Source of the DNA: Clostridia bacterium
Lineage (GTDB): Bacteria; Bacillota; Clostridia; Christensenellales; Aristaeellaceae
Assembly: GCA_017404985.1 (NCBI GenBank)
Contig: JAFRBK010000011.1
Span: 1 to 64,000 of the forward strand
Reading direction: 5' to 3'
Length of the DNA stretch: 64,000 nucleotides
The notes under the pieces were generated by a model that was not told the DNA's origin, ran no database searches, and saw only the letters and a list, made by a program, of their open reading frames with translations. Below are positions 1 to 9,882 of the stretch, piece by piece. How positions within the stretch are numbered: the stretch's first letter is position 1; each line of letters begins with the position of its first letter. Made by a program: the position numbers and the translations under genes.

Positions 1-393
<393 letters not shown>

Positions 394-554
394 AATCCTT
401 GCAAAAACACTTTCGTGTCTTTTCACTCTTTGGAATCTTCGCTGTCTCACACGCTTCTGCGTGTGTTTCCTTTCCTTTGCGCGTTTCTCTCTCTGTATCG
501 TTTTCAAGGTTCGCTTCGCTCCGTTCCTGCGGTCTCCCGCAAGCGAGCTTGCAT

Positions 555-583
555 AGAATATCAAATCCGAAAGAACTTGTCAA
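555..583 (-). promoter_or_regulatory. rRNA operon promoter
   Basis: Reverse strand: TTGACA at 583-578, 17-base spacer, TATTCT at 560-555. An A/T-rich stretch just upstream (584-610) could serve as an UP element. The leader from about 548 to 394 holds short inverted repeats but no gene; it leads directly into the 16S gene. Confidence 0.85.
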
Positions 584-593
584 GCACTTTTAT

Positions 594-3500
594 TCAATTT
601 TTTGAAAAAAGTTTTTCCCCTTCTTTTTTCCACGCCAGTACCTGTTCCAACGGCAGCGGTTTGGCATAGAAGTATCCTTGGAAGCTTTGAACATGGAAGC
701 TCCTGAGCGTATCCCGCATACTTTCCGTCTCAACGCCTTCGACACAGACTTTCGCCCCGAAGACAGAACCGAGCCCGACGGTGTTTTCAACCAGCTTTCT
801 GTCCATGTCATCCTTTTCGATATTCCGGACGAAGCTCCGGTCGATCTTGATCACATCAAATTTGATCGCCTTCATAAGGCCGACGGAGGAGAAGCCTGTA
901 CCGAAGTCGTCCAGCGCAATACGGATGCCTCTGGCCTTCAGTCCTGCGATGGCGTTCCGCAGCAGTTCCAGGTCCAGCAGCCTGCACCGTTCCGTCACTT
1001 CCAGGCACAGGTGCTCCGGCGGGAATCCCGTTTCATCCAGAATCTGCAGCACCGTATCCACGAAATCCGGCTTTTCTATCTGCGTATAGGACAGGTTCAC
1101 GTTGATGACCAAACCGGGATGCTGCTTCATCATTTTCTGTGCGGCAAACAGCGCCTCCCGGATGATCCACCGCCCTAGTTCCGGGAAAAGCGGGTCTGTC
1201 TCCAGCACCGGAATAAAATTATCCGGAGGAACCACGCCGTACCGATCATTTTTCCAGCGAAGCAGCGCCTCCGCGCCGATCATTTCCTCCGTCTCCGCAT
1301 CCACCACCGGCTGGTAAAGCAGATAGAATCCCTTATACCCATGCGTAATGGAGGCGCGGATTTCGTGAATGATCTCCAGCCGCTGGTGGCTCTGCCTGTT
1401 CAGGTCCTGGCGGAACGCCACCATGTCCCCTTTCCGGAGGGTCTTGGATTCCTCGCAGGCAAAATTCAGGCAGCTGTATATCGTCTGGGAATCGATGTCA
1501 AAATTCTCCACCCTCAGCGCGCCGCAGTTCAGATCCAGGATGATATTCCTGCCGTCCACGTTGATCCCTTCGTGCAGAAACCTGCGGAACCGGTTATAGA
1601 TTTCCTCCATTTTAGTGATCGAAAGCGTAAAGGTCATGGCCGCGAACTTCGTTCCGTCAATCCGGTATACACGGCCCGTGTTTCCGATGGTCTCATGTAC
1701 GATCCTGGCATAGCGCTGCAGCACCCGGTTCCCGAAATGGTACCCGTACATCTCATTGATTTCGGAAAACTTATTGATGTTGAACAGCCACACGCCGAAC
1801 CGGGTCTGCCTCACGATGCAGCTGTTCAGGTCTTCGAAGAATCCGTACTGGTTCCTCAGCCCGGTCAGCGTATCGATGTTCCCGTGCATCCCGTGGTTTC
1901 GGATGGTGCCGGCAAAATAATCCGGTTCCCCGGCAGGATCCCGGATCACCACGCCGCGGCAGGTGCACACATCGTATTCCCCGTTTACCCGCTGCGCACG
2001 GTACTGCATGTCGTGGCCCGAGGCATTGCCGAAAAAGATTTCGTCAATGCCCTTGTGGTAAGCCTCCCGGTCGTCGGGATGAATATGGTTTTCCCAGATA
2101 TCCCCCGCGCCGTACATATACTCGGAAGGCAGGCCGTAGGTATCCACCGCGTTCTTGGACCAGCGGGAATAATCATACTTCATGTCACAGAGGTATACAT
2201 AGGTTCCTTCCGCCACCACGTCAAAAGCCTTGAACAGCGTATCCAGCATCGTCCTGCGTTCTTCGGTAATTATCCGGACTGCGGCCTTTTCCTTCAGGGA
2301 ATGGCTTTCCTGAATCAGCTTCAGTTCCTTCAGCCGGGATTTGTTTTCATACATCCGGGTGTCTGCGCGGTTGAACACATCCTCCGCCAGCCGGTCTTTT
2401 CCCGGCAGGTATTCGGCCATGCCGGAAGCGACGATGGCGCCTTCCCCGCGGCGGATGTTTTCCTCCACCTGCCTTCTCAGGCCGGAAATCAGCTTCTCCC
2501 GGTTCTCATAATCCTCACCCCTCAGGACAGCGGTAAATTCATCTCCGCCGATCCGGTACACGGGGCTGTGCTGGAACGTCCGGCAGATCAGCGTGCAGCA
2601 GGCGATAATGTATTCATCGCCTGCCTTGTGGCCTTCCGTATCATTGATGAGCTTCAGGCCGTTGATATCGCAGATGACAATGCCGAAGGGCTCGCAGGTT
2701 TCTTCAATCTGCTTCTGCAGTTCCTTCTCCTGCTCGTGATAGGCCGTCTTGTTCTTCACATGCGTCAGCGCGTCTCGCCGTGCCATTTCATTGGCCAGGT
2801 TCAATTCAGCCAGGTGTGCCTGCTCCCGGCGGACACTCTGGTCTCGGTTTTCGACACAGATGATAAAATGGCTGTGGTCGGAAGAATAGGTCACTGTCAT
2901 CCGCGTATACTGCGTTTTTCCGCCGCTGAGGTTCATGCGGTAATCCTCTGACAGCTGCCTGTTGTTTTCAAGCCCGGAAATCAGGTGGTCCCTGTCCAGG
3001 AATTCTCTGACCCGGTCCCTGTCCTCGGCGAAAATCAGCCTTTCAAGGTTCTTCCTGGATGCGGCGAAGAAATCCTCGCCCTCCTCCTGCACCTGGAGTT
3101 CACCGGACTTCCGCCGGGTGGAAAGCTCTGCATAGTTGGAGCTGTCGCAGTCAATGTAGTAGATCAGGTCAAAATGGTCCGCCAGCCGCTCCGCAATCTG
3201 CGTATAGGTGACGCTCCTTTGCCGGTCTGCCTTCAGAGCCTGCTGTGCCCGGACCTCCGCATCAATATTCTCAATACAGACGATGATATGTTTCCCGTCC
3301 CTGGCCATGATCTCCGTGTGCCGGATATGCCGTACCTGCCCGTTTACGACCAGCCGGTACGCGATGGAAAAGGAGTTCCTGTTTTTCAGGTTGTCCAGCA
3401 TCACATCCTTATAATGAATGCGGAGTGCTTTCTCCTGGTCCTCCGGATGCACATATTTGGCGATGCTTCTCCGGCTCTCAACGAAAAAGTCGCTTCCGGT

Positions 3501-4163
3501 AGCGGGCACATTCAGCTTCTTGTATTCATCCGTTGAAGAGATTTCATGATAGGTGTTGTCCGCGATATCAACATAGTACAGTGTATCGTACTGTTCCGCC
3601 AGGCTGGAGGTAATCTGGTTGTAGATTTCCCGCTGCCGGGCAATTTCCCGGTCGGCTTCCTGCTGCCGGTACTGGGCGTCGATATCGTTCAGGCCCACAA
3701 TCATGCGCAGGCCTTCCTTTTCCTCCACCATGGCTGCATTCATCTGCACATGCGTGGGAACGCCGTCCATCAGGAGGCGGTAAATCATCGTGAAAATGCC
3801 GCTGCGCCCGATTTCCGCCAGAACGTTTTCCTTGGTAAAAAGCGTCAGGAACCGGTCCAGGTCGTCCGGATGGTTAAACTGCCGGGCCGCGCTGCGCACA
3901 GTGTTGAAAAAATCCGTTCCTTCCTTTTCCTGGGAAAACTTCTCCGAATATATATCCGTCGCGCTGAACTCATGGTAGCGGTCCGTTTCCGGGTCGACAA
4001 CATAAACGCAGATAAAGTTGCCGGTCAGCGCATGAAGGCGGGCATATACGATCCGTTCCTCCTCAATCCGTTCCATTTCGATGCGCATGGCCTCTTCACA
4101 GCCTTCGCCTGCCGCCGCGGCCTCCTGCCGGCGGTGGTCTTCACCCTTCATGTTATAGCCCAT
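594..4163 (-). CDS. Multi-PAS GGDEF/EAL cyclic-di-GMP protein
   Basis: A 1189-residue protein with no signal peptide or membrane segment. Three related PAS-like modules (about 25-155, 165-305, 315-440; each carries an HPDD- or AEDR-type end motif) precede a GGDEF domain with intact GGDEF near residue 537. A further PAS (about 635-745) follows, then a degenerate second GGDEF (RIDGTKF in place of GGDEF) and an EAL phosphodiesterase domain from about 930. The EAL part keeps EALLRW, NVNLS, DDFGTG and EGVET, so both synthesis and breakdown of cyclic-di-GMP are possible; the degenerate domain may bind GTP. GGGAGGA sits six bases before the ATG. It is transcribed alone, toward the 16S gene, so transcription enters the rRNA promoter region. 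Confidence 0.93.
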   Translation of the reverse strand: MGYNMKGEDHRRQEAAAAGEGCEEAMRIEMERIEEERIVYARLHALTGNFICVYVVDPETDRYHEFSATDIYSEKFSQEKEGTDFFNTVRSAARQFNHPDDLDRFLTLFTKENVLAEIGRSGIFTMIYRLLMDGVPTHVQMNAAMVEEKEGLRMIVGLNDIDAQYRQQEADREIARQREIYNQITSSLAEQYDTLYYVDIADNTYHEISSTDEYKKLNVPATGSDFFVESRRSIAKYVHPEDQEKALRIHYKDVMLDNLKNRNSFSIAYRLVVNGQVRHIRHTEIMARDGKHIIVCIENIDAEVRAQQALKADRQRSVTYTQIAERLADHFDLIYYIDCDSSNYAELSTRRKSGELQVQEEGEDFFAASRKNLERLIFAEDRDRVREFLDRDHLISGLENNRQLSEDYRMNLSGGKTQYTRMTVTYSSDHSHFIICVENRDQSVRREQAHLAELNLANEMARRDALTHVKNKTAYHEQEKELQKQIEETCEPFGIVICDINGLKLINDTEGHKAGDEYIIACCTLICRTFQHSPVYRIGGDEFTAVLRGEDYENREKLISGLRRQVEENIRRGEGAIVASGMAEYLPGKDRLAEDVFNRADTRMYENKSRLKELKLIQESHSLKEKAAVRIITEERRTMLDTLFKAFDVVAEGTYVYLCDMKYDYSRWSKNAVDTYGLPSEYMYGAGDIWENHIHPDDREAYHKGIDEIFFGNASGHDMQYRAQRVNGEYDVCTCRGVVIRDPAGEPDYFAGTIRNHGMHGNIDTLTGLRNQYGFFEDLNSCIVRQTRFGVWLFNINKFSEINEMYGYHFGNRVLQRYARIVHETIGNTGRVYRIDGTKFAAMTFTLSITKMEEIYNRFRRFLHEGINVDGRNIILDLNCGALRVENFDIDSQTIYSCLNFACEESKTLRKGDMVAFRQDLNRQSHQRLEIIHEIRASITHGYKGFYLLYQPVVDAETEEMIGAEALLRWKNDRYGVVPPDNFIPVLETDPLFPELGRWIIREALFAAQKMMKQHPGLVINVNLSYTQIEKPDFVDTVLQILDETGFPPEHLCLEVTERCRLLDLELLRNAIAGLKARGIRIALDDFGTGFSSVGLMKAIKFDVIKIDRSFVRNIEKDDMDRKLVENTVGLGSVFGAKVCVEGVETESMRDTLRSFHVQSFQGYFYAKPLPLEQVLAWKKEGEKLFSKN

Positions 4164-4253
4164 GAATAGTCCTCCCTGTCAGCCCTTCCCGTTCTGTCAG
4201 GCTGATGATGCTGTTTCTGAAAACTCATATCTTTTTTCCCGATATCTGGTTAT

Positions 4254-4282
4254 ATCATACCTGAATCCCGTCTGGAAATCAA
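4254..4282 (-). promoter_or_regulatory. Promoter of the PAS-GGDEF-EAL gene
   Basis: Reverse strand: TTGATT at 4282-4277, 17-base spacer, TATGAT at 4259-4254, leaving a leader of about 85 bases before the start at 4163. Confidence 0.6.
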
Positions 4283-4303
4283 CAGTTCGCTCGGCGTAGA
4301 GGA

Positions 4304-4332
4304 TTGTGCCGCCTTCGAAAATCTGATAAAAT
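4304..4332 (+). promoter_or_regulatory. Possible promoter of the secreted Ig-like/PDZ gene
   Basis: TTGTGC at 4304-4309, 17-base spacer, TAAAAT at 4327-4332. The -35 box is weak; placement rests on the -10 and the distance to the start at 4408. Confidence 0.35.
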
Positions 4333-4407
4333 ACAGAGCATCCTCCGGTGATCCCTGAACCGGGCAGGCCGGGCAAATCCCCGTGAAAACATGGTTGGAG
4401 GTACTGC

Positions 4408-6768
4408 ATGAAAAAGCGGTCGGTATGGTTCGTATGTTTCCTTTTGGTTCTGGTTATCCTTGCGGCTTTCAGTTGGGCTCAGGCGGAATCAGCGCCTTCC
4501 CTTTCCCTCAGCGAAACATCTGTCACGCTTTCGAAGGGAAATTCAACGCGGCTGACGCCGGTGGTGCAGAACCTGGAAAACGGCCAGCGGGCCGTCTTTT
4601 CCTGGATCTCCTCCGATGAATCAGTCGTCCGGGTGGCCAACGGCATCCTGAGAGCGGTGGACGGCGGTCGTGCGGTCGTCACCTGCGTGGCGCAGCTGCC
4701 GGACGGCGCCATGCTGCAGGCCTCCGCAGACGTGGTGGTTACGGTCCCGGTCGCTTCCCTGAGGCTGCTTTCCCCGAACCCGCTGTCCATCCAGGCCGGC
4801 CAGACCGTTCTGGCACAATACAGCCTGTTTCCCGCAAACGCCACTGACCCGTCCCTGGACTGGTCCAGCAGCAATGAATCCGTAGCCACGGTGGACAGTA
4901 CCGGGAGCATTACTGCCCGCGGGGCAGGCTCCGCCAGGATCACGGCCGCAACCAGGGACGGTTCAGGCAAGAATATGCAGTTCAATGTTTATGTCCCTTC
5001 GCTCTCCTGTTCCGCCGACACGGTCCGGATCGATGCCACCGATGGCGCTTCTGTCGTGATTGATTATTACGGAACCAGCTGGGACACGGACGTCACCGTC
5101 ACCACCAGAGGCGATGCTTTCACCTGCAGTGCCGCAGGCAGCGGCAGCAGCTATACGCTGCAGTTCTGGGGCGTTTCTCCTGGTTCCGGTTCCGTAACAG
5201 TCAGCGATAAAAAAGACCCGAAAAGCAGGATTGTGCTCAATGTGTCAGTCGTCTCATCCGCGGTCCCCGAAAACCGGTATATCCGGTTTACCAACGCGGT
5301 CTGCAATAAAACCTCCTTCCGGTTTTCCTATGCCAATAACTGCGGCATGGACATTGAGGAATATACCCTGGCCGTCATCGCTTATAACAGGGAGGATGAA
5401 CCGATCTTTACCTCTGCTCTGGTCGGTGAAGAACCCTGCTTTTACAATATCCGGGAACCGCTGAAAGCCGGTGCGTCCTGCACCTTCGATGCCCAGAAAG
5501 ATTACGGCGGCCAGAAGCGCTATGCGGATGCCGACCATGTCTCCGTCGCCCTGGCATCTGTCAGGCTGGCCAATGGAACAGAGATCATCCTGCCGGACGC
5601 CGCGCTGCTCTGGTTCTCCTCCAAAACGCGGTCGTATCAGGCGGTGCTCTTCGGCGTTCCCGGAAATACCCGCCCGGAGGAAAGCGTTCTGGCGCAGGCA
5701 AAAGATTTCAGGCTTGGCTTCACGTCCACTCCGCTCCATAGCTGGATGAATGGGTATTTTGGATTCCGCCGCGGCGGCGAATATGTGTTTGAGGCATCGC
5801 CCGATTCCGTTGCGGGAAAGGCCGGCCTCCGGGCGGGAGACCTGATTGTAGCCGCGGACGGCCTGAACGTCTGTGATGATAACTATGCCGTGGAAAAGGC
5901 GAAAGCGAAACTGGCGGCTGGCCAGAGCGTCGTCTTCACCGTGGAAAGGCTCGGGCAGGAAGGAACGGTCGATCTGGCCTTCTCTCCCGCCGGTTCCGGC
6001 GAAGCAGCGGCCTTTGCAAACCCGGTTTATTCCGCGGAATTCATCGCCCTGCAGGAGAGAAAGCTTGCGCTGGTTCCGGAGCTTTTCCCGCAAACGTACG
6101 TCATCGACAATGCCAGTTATTCCGGAAGCAAGGCTTCCGGGAATGCCGTGGAGGAGGAAACCACCGAACATTTTGACGGTTTTACCTTCCGGTCCCGCAA
6201 TCTCGACGCCACCAGACGGGAATTGTCCATCATCGCGGATACCGTCAGCACCGGCGAACTGTTCAACAGGGGATGGGACCTGTATGACGCAACCACCGCC
6301 CATTCTAATTTCTATCAGGCCGTTGAGGTGCAGTGCACGAAACAGGATGAAAGCGCCATGGGCTGGTTCTGGTTCCAGTACGGCGACCTGCAGCTCGTCG
6401 GGGATGAAAAGCGCCACGGTGTGGAAATTGTTTTCCCGCTGAAAATTGATGCCTACACCACCACACCGGAAAGCGGCCGCACATACACCCGGTATTATGA
6501 CCTTTCCTCCGATTATGCATATGACAATGAAACCCACATCCTCGAAATCATTCGTTATCACGGGTATACGTCCTGCTATATTGATCATCATTTTGTCACG
6601 GGATTTGAGGATGGATTCAACGGATATTATTATCCCATGTACGGCGTAGGCATCAATGCCGGCGGAAAGGAAGCTGTCTTTGTCACGGACCACATCGTCA
6701 AATCGGTTCAGGGCGAAGGAACCGGCGCGCCTTCGGAAGGATGCTTTCTGAATATGCACGCCCGGTAA
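4408..6768 (+). CDS. Secreted protein with Ig-like (Big_2) and PDZ domains
   Basis: 786 residues starting at an ATG preceded by GGAGGT. A signal peptide (MKKRSVWFVC followed by a hydrophobic run to about residue 28) marks it as exported. Two bacterial Ig-like repeats follow, the second (about 115-195) with the typical WSSSNESVATVD and TARGAGSARIT core. A PDZ-like segment lies near 465-530 (SVAGKAGLRAGDLIVAADG). The C-terminal 250 residues look beta-rich and match no family I can name. No protease triad or cell-wall anchor is visible, so the PDZ is not part of an HtrA-type enzyme. Likely an extracytoplasmic binding or adhesion protein; substrate unknown. Confidence 0.85.
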   Translation: MKKRSVWFVCFLLVLVILAAFSWAQAESAPSLSLSETSVTLSKGNSTRLTPVVQNLENGQRAVFSWISSDESVVRVANGILRAVDGGRAVVTCVAQLPDGAMLQASADVVVTVPVASLRLLSPNPLSIQAGQTVLAQYSLFPANATDPSLDWSSSNESVATVDSTGSITARGAGSARITAATRDGSGKNMQFNVYVPSLSCSADTVRIDATDGASVVIDYYGTSWDTDVTVTTRGDAFTCSAAGSGSSYTLQFWGVSPGSGSVTVSDKKDPKSRIVLNVSVVSSAVPENRYIRFTNAVCNKTSFRFSYANNCGMDIEEYTLAVIAYNREDEPIFTSALVGEEPCFYNIREPLKAGASCTFDAQKDYGGQKRYADADHVSVALASVRLANGTEIILPDAALLWFSSKTRSYQAVLFGVPGNTRPEESVLAQAKDFRLGFTSTPLHSWMNGYFGFRRGGEYVFEASPDSVAGKAGLRAGDLIVAADGLNVCDDNYAVEKAKAKLAAGQSVVFTVERLGQEGTVDLAFSPAGSGEAAAFANPVYSAEFIALQERKLALVPELFPQTYVIDNASYSGSKASGNAVEEETTEHFDGFTFRSRNLDATRRELSIIADTVSTGELFNRGWDLYDATTAHSNFYQAVEVQCTKQDESAMGWFWFQYGDLQLVGDEKRHGVEIVFPLKIDAYTTTPESGRTYTRYYDLSSDYAYDNETHILEIIRYHGYTSCYIDHHFVTGFEDGFNGYYYPMYGVGINAGGKEAVFVTDHIVKSVQGEGTGAPSEGCFLNMHAR

Positions 6769-6799
6769 CCATGCCCGCCGTTTCCCGGCCGGCATGGTT
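6767..6799. terminator. Bidirectional hairpin between convergent genes
   Basis: Arms AACCATGCC (6767-6775) and GGCATGGTT (6791-6799) form a stem with a GC-rich middle, placed between two genes whose 3' ends meet. The T-runs are short. Confidence 0.55.
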
Positions 6800-6808
6800 T
6801 CCCTTCCC

Positions 6809-8170
6809 TCATGCGTTCAGCGTTACAATGAATTCGGTTCCTTTTCCTTCCGTGCTTTCCACGGTTATCCTGCCGCGATGCAGGTCCACGATGGATCGGG
6901 CAATGGCCAATCCCAGCCCGTGCCCGCCGGTTTCCTTGCTGTGAGACTGGTCCGCACGCCAGAAGCGGTCGAAGATTTTCTCCTGGTCCTCCGGCTGAAT
7001 CGCGTCTCCTGTGTTGAAAACGCGGATCTCCCTTTGTTTTCCGGTGTCATGAAGGCTGATCCTGATCCGGCCGTGCTCATCGGAGTATTTCAGTGCGTTG
7101 GAAAGCAGGATAACGGCCAGCTGCTTGACCATCTCCTCGTTGCCGGTGCAGCGAATCCCGTCCGGAATCTCCATCTCCAGCGTCTTTCCTGCCTCGTATA
7201 CCGTGCTCTCAAAAGGCAGTGCCACGTCCAGCAATGCACGGCTCAGGTCAAAGGGTTTCATCTCGGCGTTTGCTTCGTTTCGGTCCAGCCGGGCCAGCGT
7301 CAGCAGGTTCCGCACCAGCGTGTCTGTACGCCGGACTTCGCTGCGGATATATCCCAGATATTCGTTTTCGCCGATTTCCTGCTCCAGCACCTCCGCATTG
7401 GCGGAAATGACGGCCAGCGGCGTTTTCAGCTCGTGGCTGGCGTCAGACACAAACTGTTTCTGGCGGATAAATGCCTCCTCCACCGGCTGCACCATGCGCC
7501 GCACCAGCAGCCACGCCAGCACGGACAGCAGCACGCATGCCGCCGCTGTAATCAGGATCACGCTGCGGAGTGTATTGGATGCGGACAGAAAATCCAGCCG
7601 GGCGTCCAGCACCAGAAGTTTTGTCTGACCGTCGCTGCTCACGGTGCGGAAAAACTGTGTGCCGATCCGGCCGCTTTCCCGGCCGTCGGCCAGAATCTCT
7701 TCCGCCATCGCGGCGATCTGTTCATCTGTATACAGGTCTTTTCTTTCGGATGTCCAGGAGGCAACCGTCCCGTCCTCGTTCAGGGTGATTGTATAGGAAT
7801 TCCCCAGCCCCGCGGCGGCGGCGTCGTGCCCGTTTCGAATCTCCGGTGGCTGCCCTTTCTCGCTGTTGCCCGATTCTTTTTCGGGGGGCTCCTTTTTTTC
7901 AGGCGGTTCTTTTTTTTCGGACGGTTCTTTTTCTTCTCCGTGGTCCCCATCCGCTTCGGGCGGCGGTTCCCTTCTTTCTTTCTCCGGTTCCGGCAGTTCT
8001 CCTCGTCCGGGGCTGTTTTTGTCTCCCGCCATCACAGCCAGCGAAGCCTCCGCCTGCGAAGCAATGTTCCGCTCGTTGGACAGATGGACGGCCAGCACGA
8101 TACCGACAGAAACCAGAACCAGGGCAAGAATCACCAGCAGCGTCATGCGCCGCTTTAGCCGGCGGATCAT
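6809..8170 (-). CDS. Sensor histidine kinase
   Basis: 453 residues: membrane segment at about 8-28, an extracytoplasmic loop to about 185, a second membrane segment to about 206, then HisKA with phospho-accepting His in FVSDASHELKTPLAVI, and an HATPase_c domain with N-box (LSNALKYS), F-box and GHGLGLAIA. No clear HAMP domain lies between membrane and HisKA. The outer loop carries a low-complexity Glu/Lys/Pro stretch with repeated KEPPEK units. Its start overlaps the regulator's stop by four bases (ATGA), so the pair is translationally coupled. The stimulus is unknown. Confidence 0.93.
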   Translation of the reverse strand: MIRRLKRRMTLLVILALVLVSVGIVLAVHLSNERNIASQAEASLAVMAGDKNSPGRGELPEPEKERREPPPEADGDHGEEKEPSEKKEPPEKKEPPEKESGNSEKGQPPEIRNGHDAAAAGLGNSYTITLNEDGTVASWTSERKDLYTDEQIAAMAEEILADGRESGRIGTQFFRTVSSDGQTKLLVLDARLDFLSASNTLRSVILITAAACVLLSVLAWLLVRRMVQPVEEAFIRQKQFVSDASHELKTPLAVISANAEVLEQEIGENEYLGYIRSEVRRTDTLVRNLLTLARLDRNEANAEMKPFDLSRALLDVALPFESTVYEAGKTLEMEIPDGIRCTGNEEMVKQLAVILLSNALKYSDEHGRIRISLHDTGKQREIRVFNTGDAIQPEDQEKIFDRFWRADQSHSKETGGHGLGLAIARSIVDLHRGRITVESTEGKGTEFIVTLNA

Positions 8171-8847
8171 GTTTCCTCCTCCAGGGCGTATCCCAGCCCG
8201 CGGGTTGCTTTGATCTTCATCCGTGAACCGATAAAGCCCAGCTTCTTCCGCAGAAAGGAGACATATACTTCCAGGTTGTTGTATTCCGCGTCGCTTTCCA
8301 GCCCCCAGACCCGTTCCTGAATGGTGTCCTTCGGCAGAATCTGTCCGGAATTGCGCAGGAACAGCTCCATCAGCTGGTATTCTTTGGCGCCCAGCTTTAC
8401 TTCCTGTCCGTTTTCCGTGTTTCTCAGTTTTCCGGTTTTCTGCTCCAGCGCAATATCGCCGGCGCTCAGGCTGATTATCGGTTCACGGGTCCCGCGCCGG
8501 GTGATGGCGTGCAGGCAGCTGATCAGCTCGGCGGACTCAAACGGCTTGGGAAGATAATAATCTGCCCCGCTGTCCAGCCCGGCCAGCCGGTCTTCCAGCG
8601 CAGCCCGGGCAGTCAGCATCAGCACCGGCGTGGCGTTTTTCTCCTTCCGGAGCGCGCGCAACACGGAAAAGCCGTCCATTCCTGGAAGCATCACGTCGAG
8701 AATGATTGCGTCATACTCGCCGCCCAGCGCCCAGTCCAGACCGTCATTTCCGTTATAGACCGGATCCGCCGTGATCCGTTCTTTTTCAAGCAGCTTGCAG
8801 ATCGCTGCAGAAAGGTTCCGTTCGTCTTCCACCAGTAATACGCGCAT
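8167..8847 (-). CDS. OmpR/PhoB-family response regulator
   Basis: 226 residues from the ATG at 8847, preceded by GGAGGGG; a longer frame begins at 8919 but adds 24 residues unlike the family. The receiver domain (VLLVEDE acidic pocket, phospho-Asp in IILDVMLPGMDG, Lys in YYLPKPF) is followed by a winged-helix DNA-binding domain (about 130-226) with KEYQLMELFLRNSGQIL and the terminal RGLGYAL. It acts with the kinase encoded immediately downstream. Confidence 0.94.
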   Translation of the reverse strand: MRVLLVEDERNLSAAICKLLEKERITADPVYNGNDGLDWALGGEYDAIILDVMLPGMDGFSVLRALRKEKNATPVLMLTARAALEDRLAGLDSGADYYLPKPFESAELISCLHAITRRGTREPIISLSAGDIALEQKTGKLRNTENGQEVKLGAKEYQLMELFLRNSGQILPKDTIQERVWGLESDAEYNNLEVYVSFLRKKLGFIGSRMKIKATRGLGYALEEET

Positions 8848-8915
8848 GGATTCCCCTCCGTGTTCCGGGTGTCCGCGCATTCCTTCCCGGCCTGTTCGGG
8901 CCGCCCCGGAATGCT

Positions 8916-9839
8916 TCATCCCTGTGACATAAAGCTTTCGAGAAAGGCTTTGTCATACGCCAGCCAGATCCCCTTCGGAATCAGTTCGATTTCAAATCGG
9001 TCGGAATACAGCGGCTCTCCGTCGATGTTCGCCCGGAAAGGGACAGGGCTTGAAACGACTGCCTTTCCGGATTGTATCATCCGCACCGCCGGGTGGTTCA
9101 GGTGGCCGGCATGCTTCATGGACAGAATGACTTTGGCCATTCTCGGCCGGCTCAGATGGTCCACAATATAGATTTCCATGATCCCGTCATCAATCCGGCT
9201 CCCCGGCGAAATTCTGTATCCGCCGCCGTAATACTGGCTGTTGGCCGCCACCACGCTGGTAACTTCCTTTTCGATGGTTTCCCCGTTGCATTCCACCTTG
9301 AGCCGGCGGCCTTTCCGGTAAGAGAGAAAATGGAAAAGGACGCCGGCATGGAAGCGCAAAGGCTTGGGGATCAGCCGGCTGTGGACGAAACGGTCATCGT
9401 TGGCAATATCCGCGTCAATGCCGAAACAGGCCACGTTAATAAAATACCGGTCGTTGATCCGGACGATATCCGCCTCCCGGAGGCCCGATTCCTGATTGCC
9501 CCGTTCCTGAATATCCGGCTCCCGAACAGGATCGGAAAGCTCCTGGACCATGGCGCGGGCAAAGTCGTTCCCGGTGCCGAATGGAATGAATGAAAGGATA
9601 TTCTTTGTCCCCACCAGGTCGTTGAGCAGATGGTTGATGGAGCCGTCTCCGCCGATTGCCGTGACAATATACTCCGTATCCCGGTAATCTTCCTTCAGCC
9701 TTGCGGCATCCTCCGGGGTTTCGTGAATCCGGATCTCATACTCCCGGTTGAATCGGGCGGATGTTTCTTCCAGTTTTTTGATGAGGTGCGGGGTTTTTTC
9801 CCTGGTCTGAAACCGGTTCAGAACATAGATATATTTCAC
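8916..9839 (-). CDS. Diacylglycerol/lipid kinase (DagK family)
   Basis: 307 residues. I place the start at the GTG at 9839, preceded by AAAGGAGA; an upstream ATG (10085) would add an unrelated stretch that overlaps the FIST gene. The catalytic domain shows GGDGSINHLLNDL (the GGDG nucleotide motif) and FIPFGTGNDFARAM, both diagnostic of the DagK/YegS/DgkB lipid kinase family, which phosphorylates diacylglycerol or related lipids at the membrane face. It lies 43 bases after a FIST-GGDEF gene and 68 before the response regulator, so the four genes may be one transcript. Substrate cannot be assigned from sequence. Confidence 0.88.
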   Translation of the reverse strand: MKYIYVLNRFQTREKTPHLIKKLEETSARFNREYEIRIHETPEDAARLKEDYRDTEYIVTAIGGDGSINHLLNDLVGTKNILSFIPFGTGNDFARAMVQELSDPVREPDIQERGNQESGLREADIVRINDRYFINVACFGIDADIANDDRFVHSRLIPKPLRFHAGVLFHFLSYRKGRRLKVECNGETIEKEVTSVVAANSQYYGGGYRISPGSRIDDGIMEIYIVDHLSRPRMAKVILSMKHAGHLNHPAVRMIQSGKAVVSSPVPFRANIDGEPLYSDRFEIELIPKGIWLAYDKAFLESFMSQG

Positions 9840-9882
9840 GCTTTCTGTCTCCTTTGGGGGAAATGCGCCCGTGCCCGTGGGT

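Noticed and set aside
1341..2951. Open frame of 536 codons on the plus strand
   Set aside because: Antisense shadow of the PAS-GGDEF-EAL gene: no ribosome site, Pro/Arg/His-rich, no known motifs. The same applies to long plus frames over 16642-17844, 18107-19318, 20403-22226, 30466-33046 and 54369-56558.
4197..4409. 70-codon minus frame between the first two genes
   Set aside because: No ribosome site, overlaps both promoter regions, no recognisable protein features.
5254..6795. Open frame of 513 codons on the minus strand
   Set aside because: Antisense of the Ig-like/PDZ gene, which has a signal peptide, ribosome site and recognisable domains.
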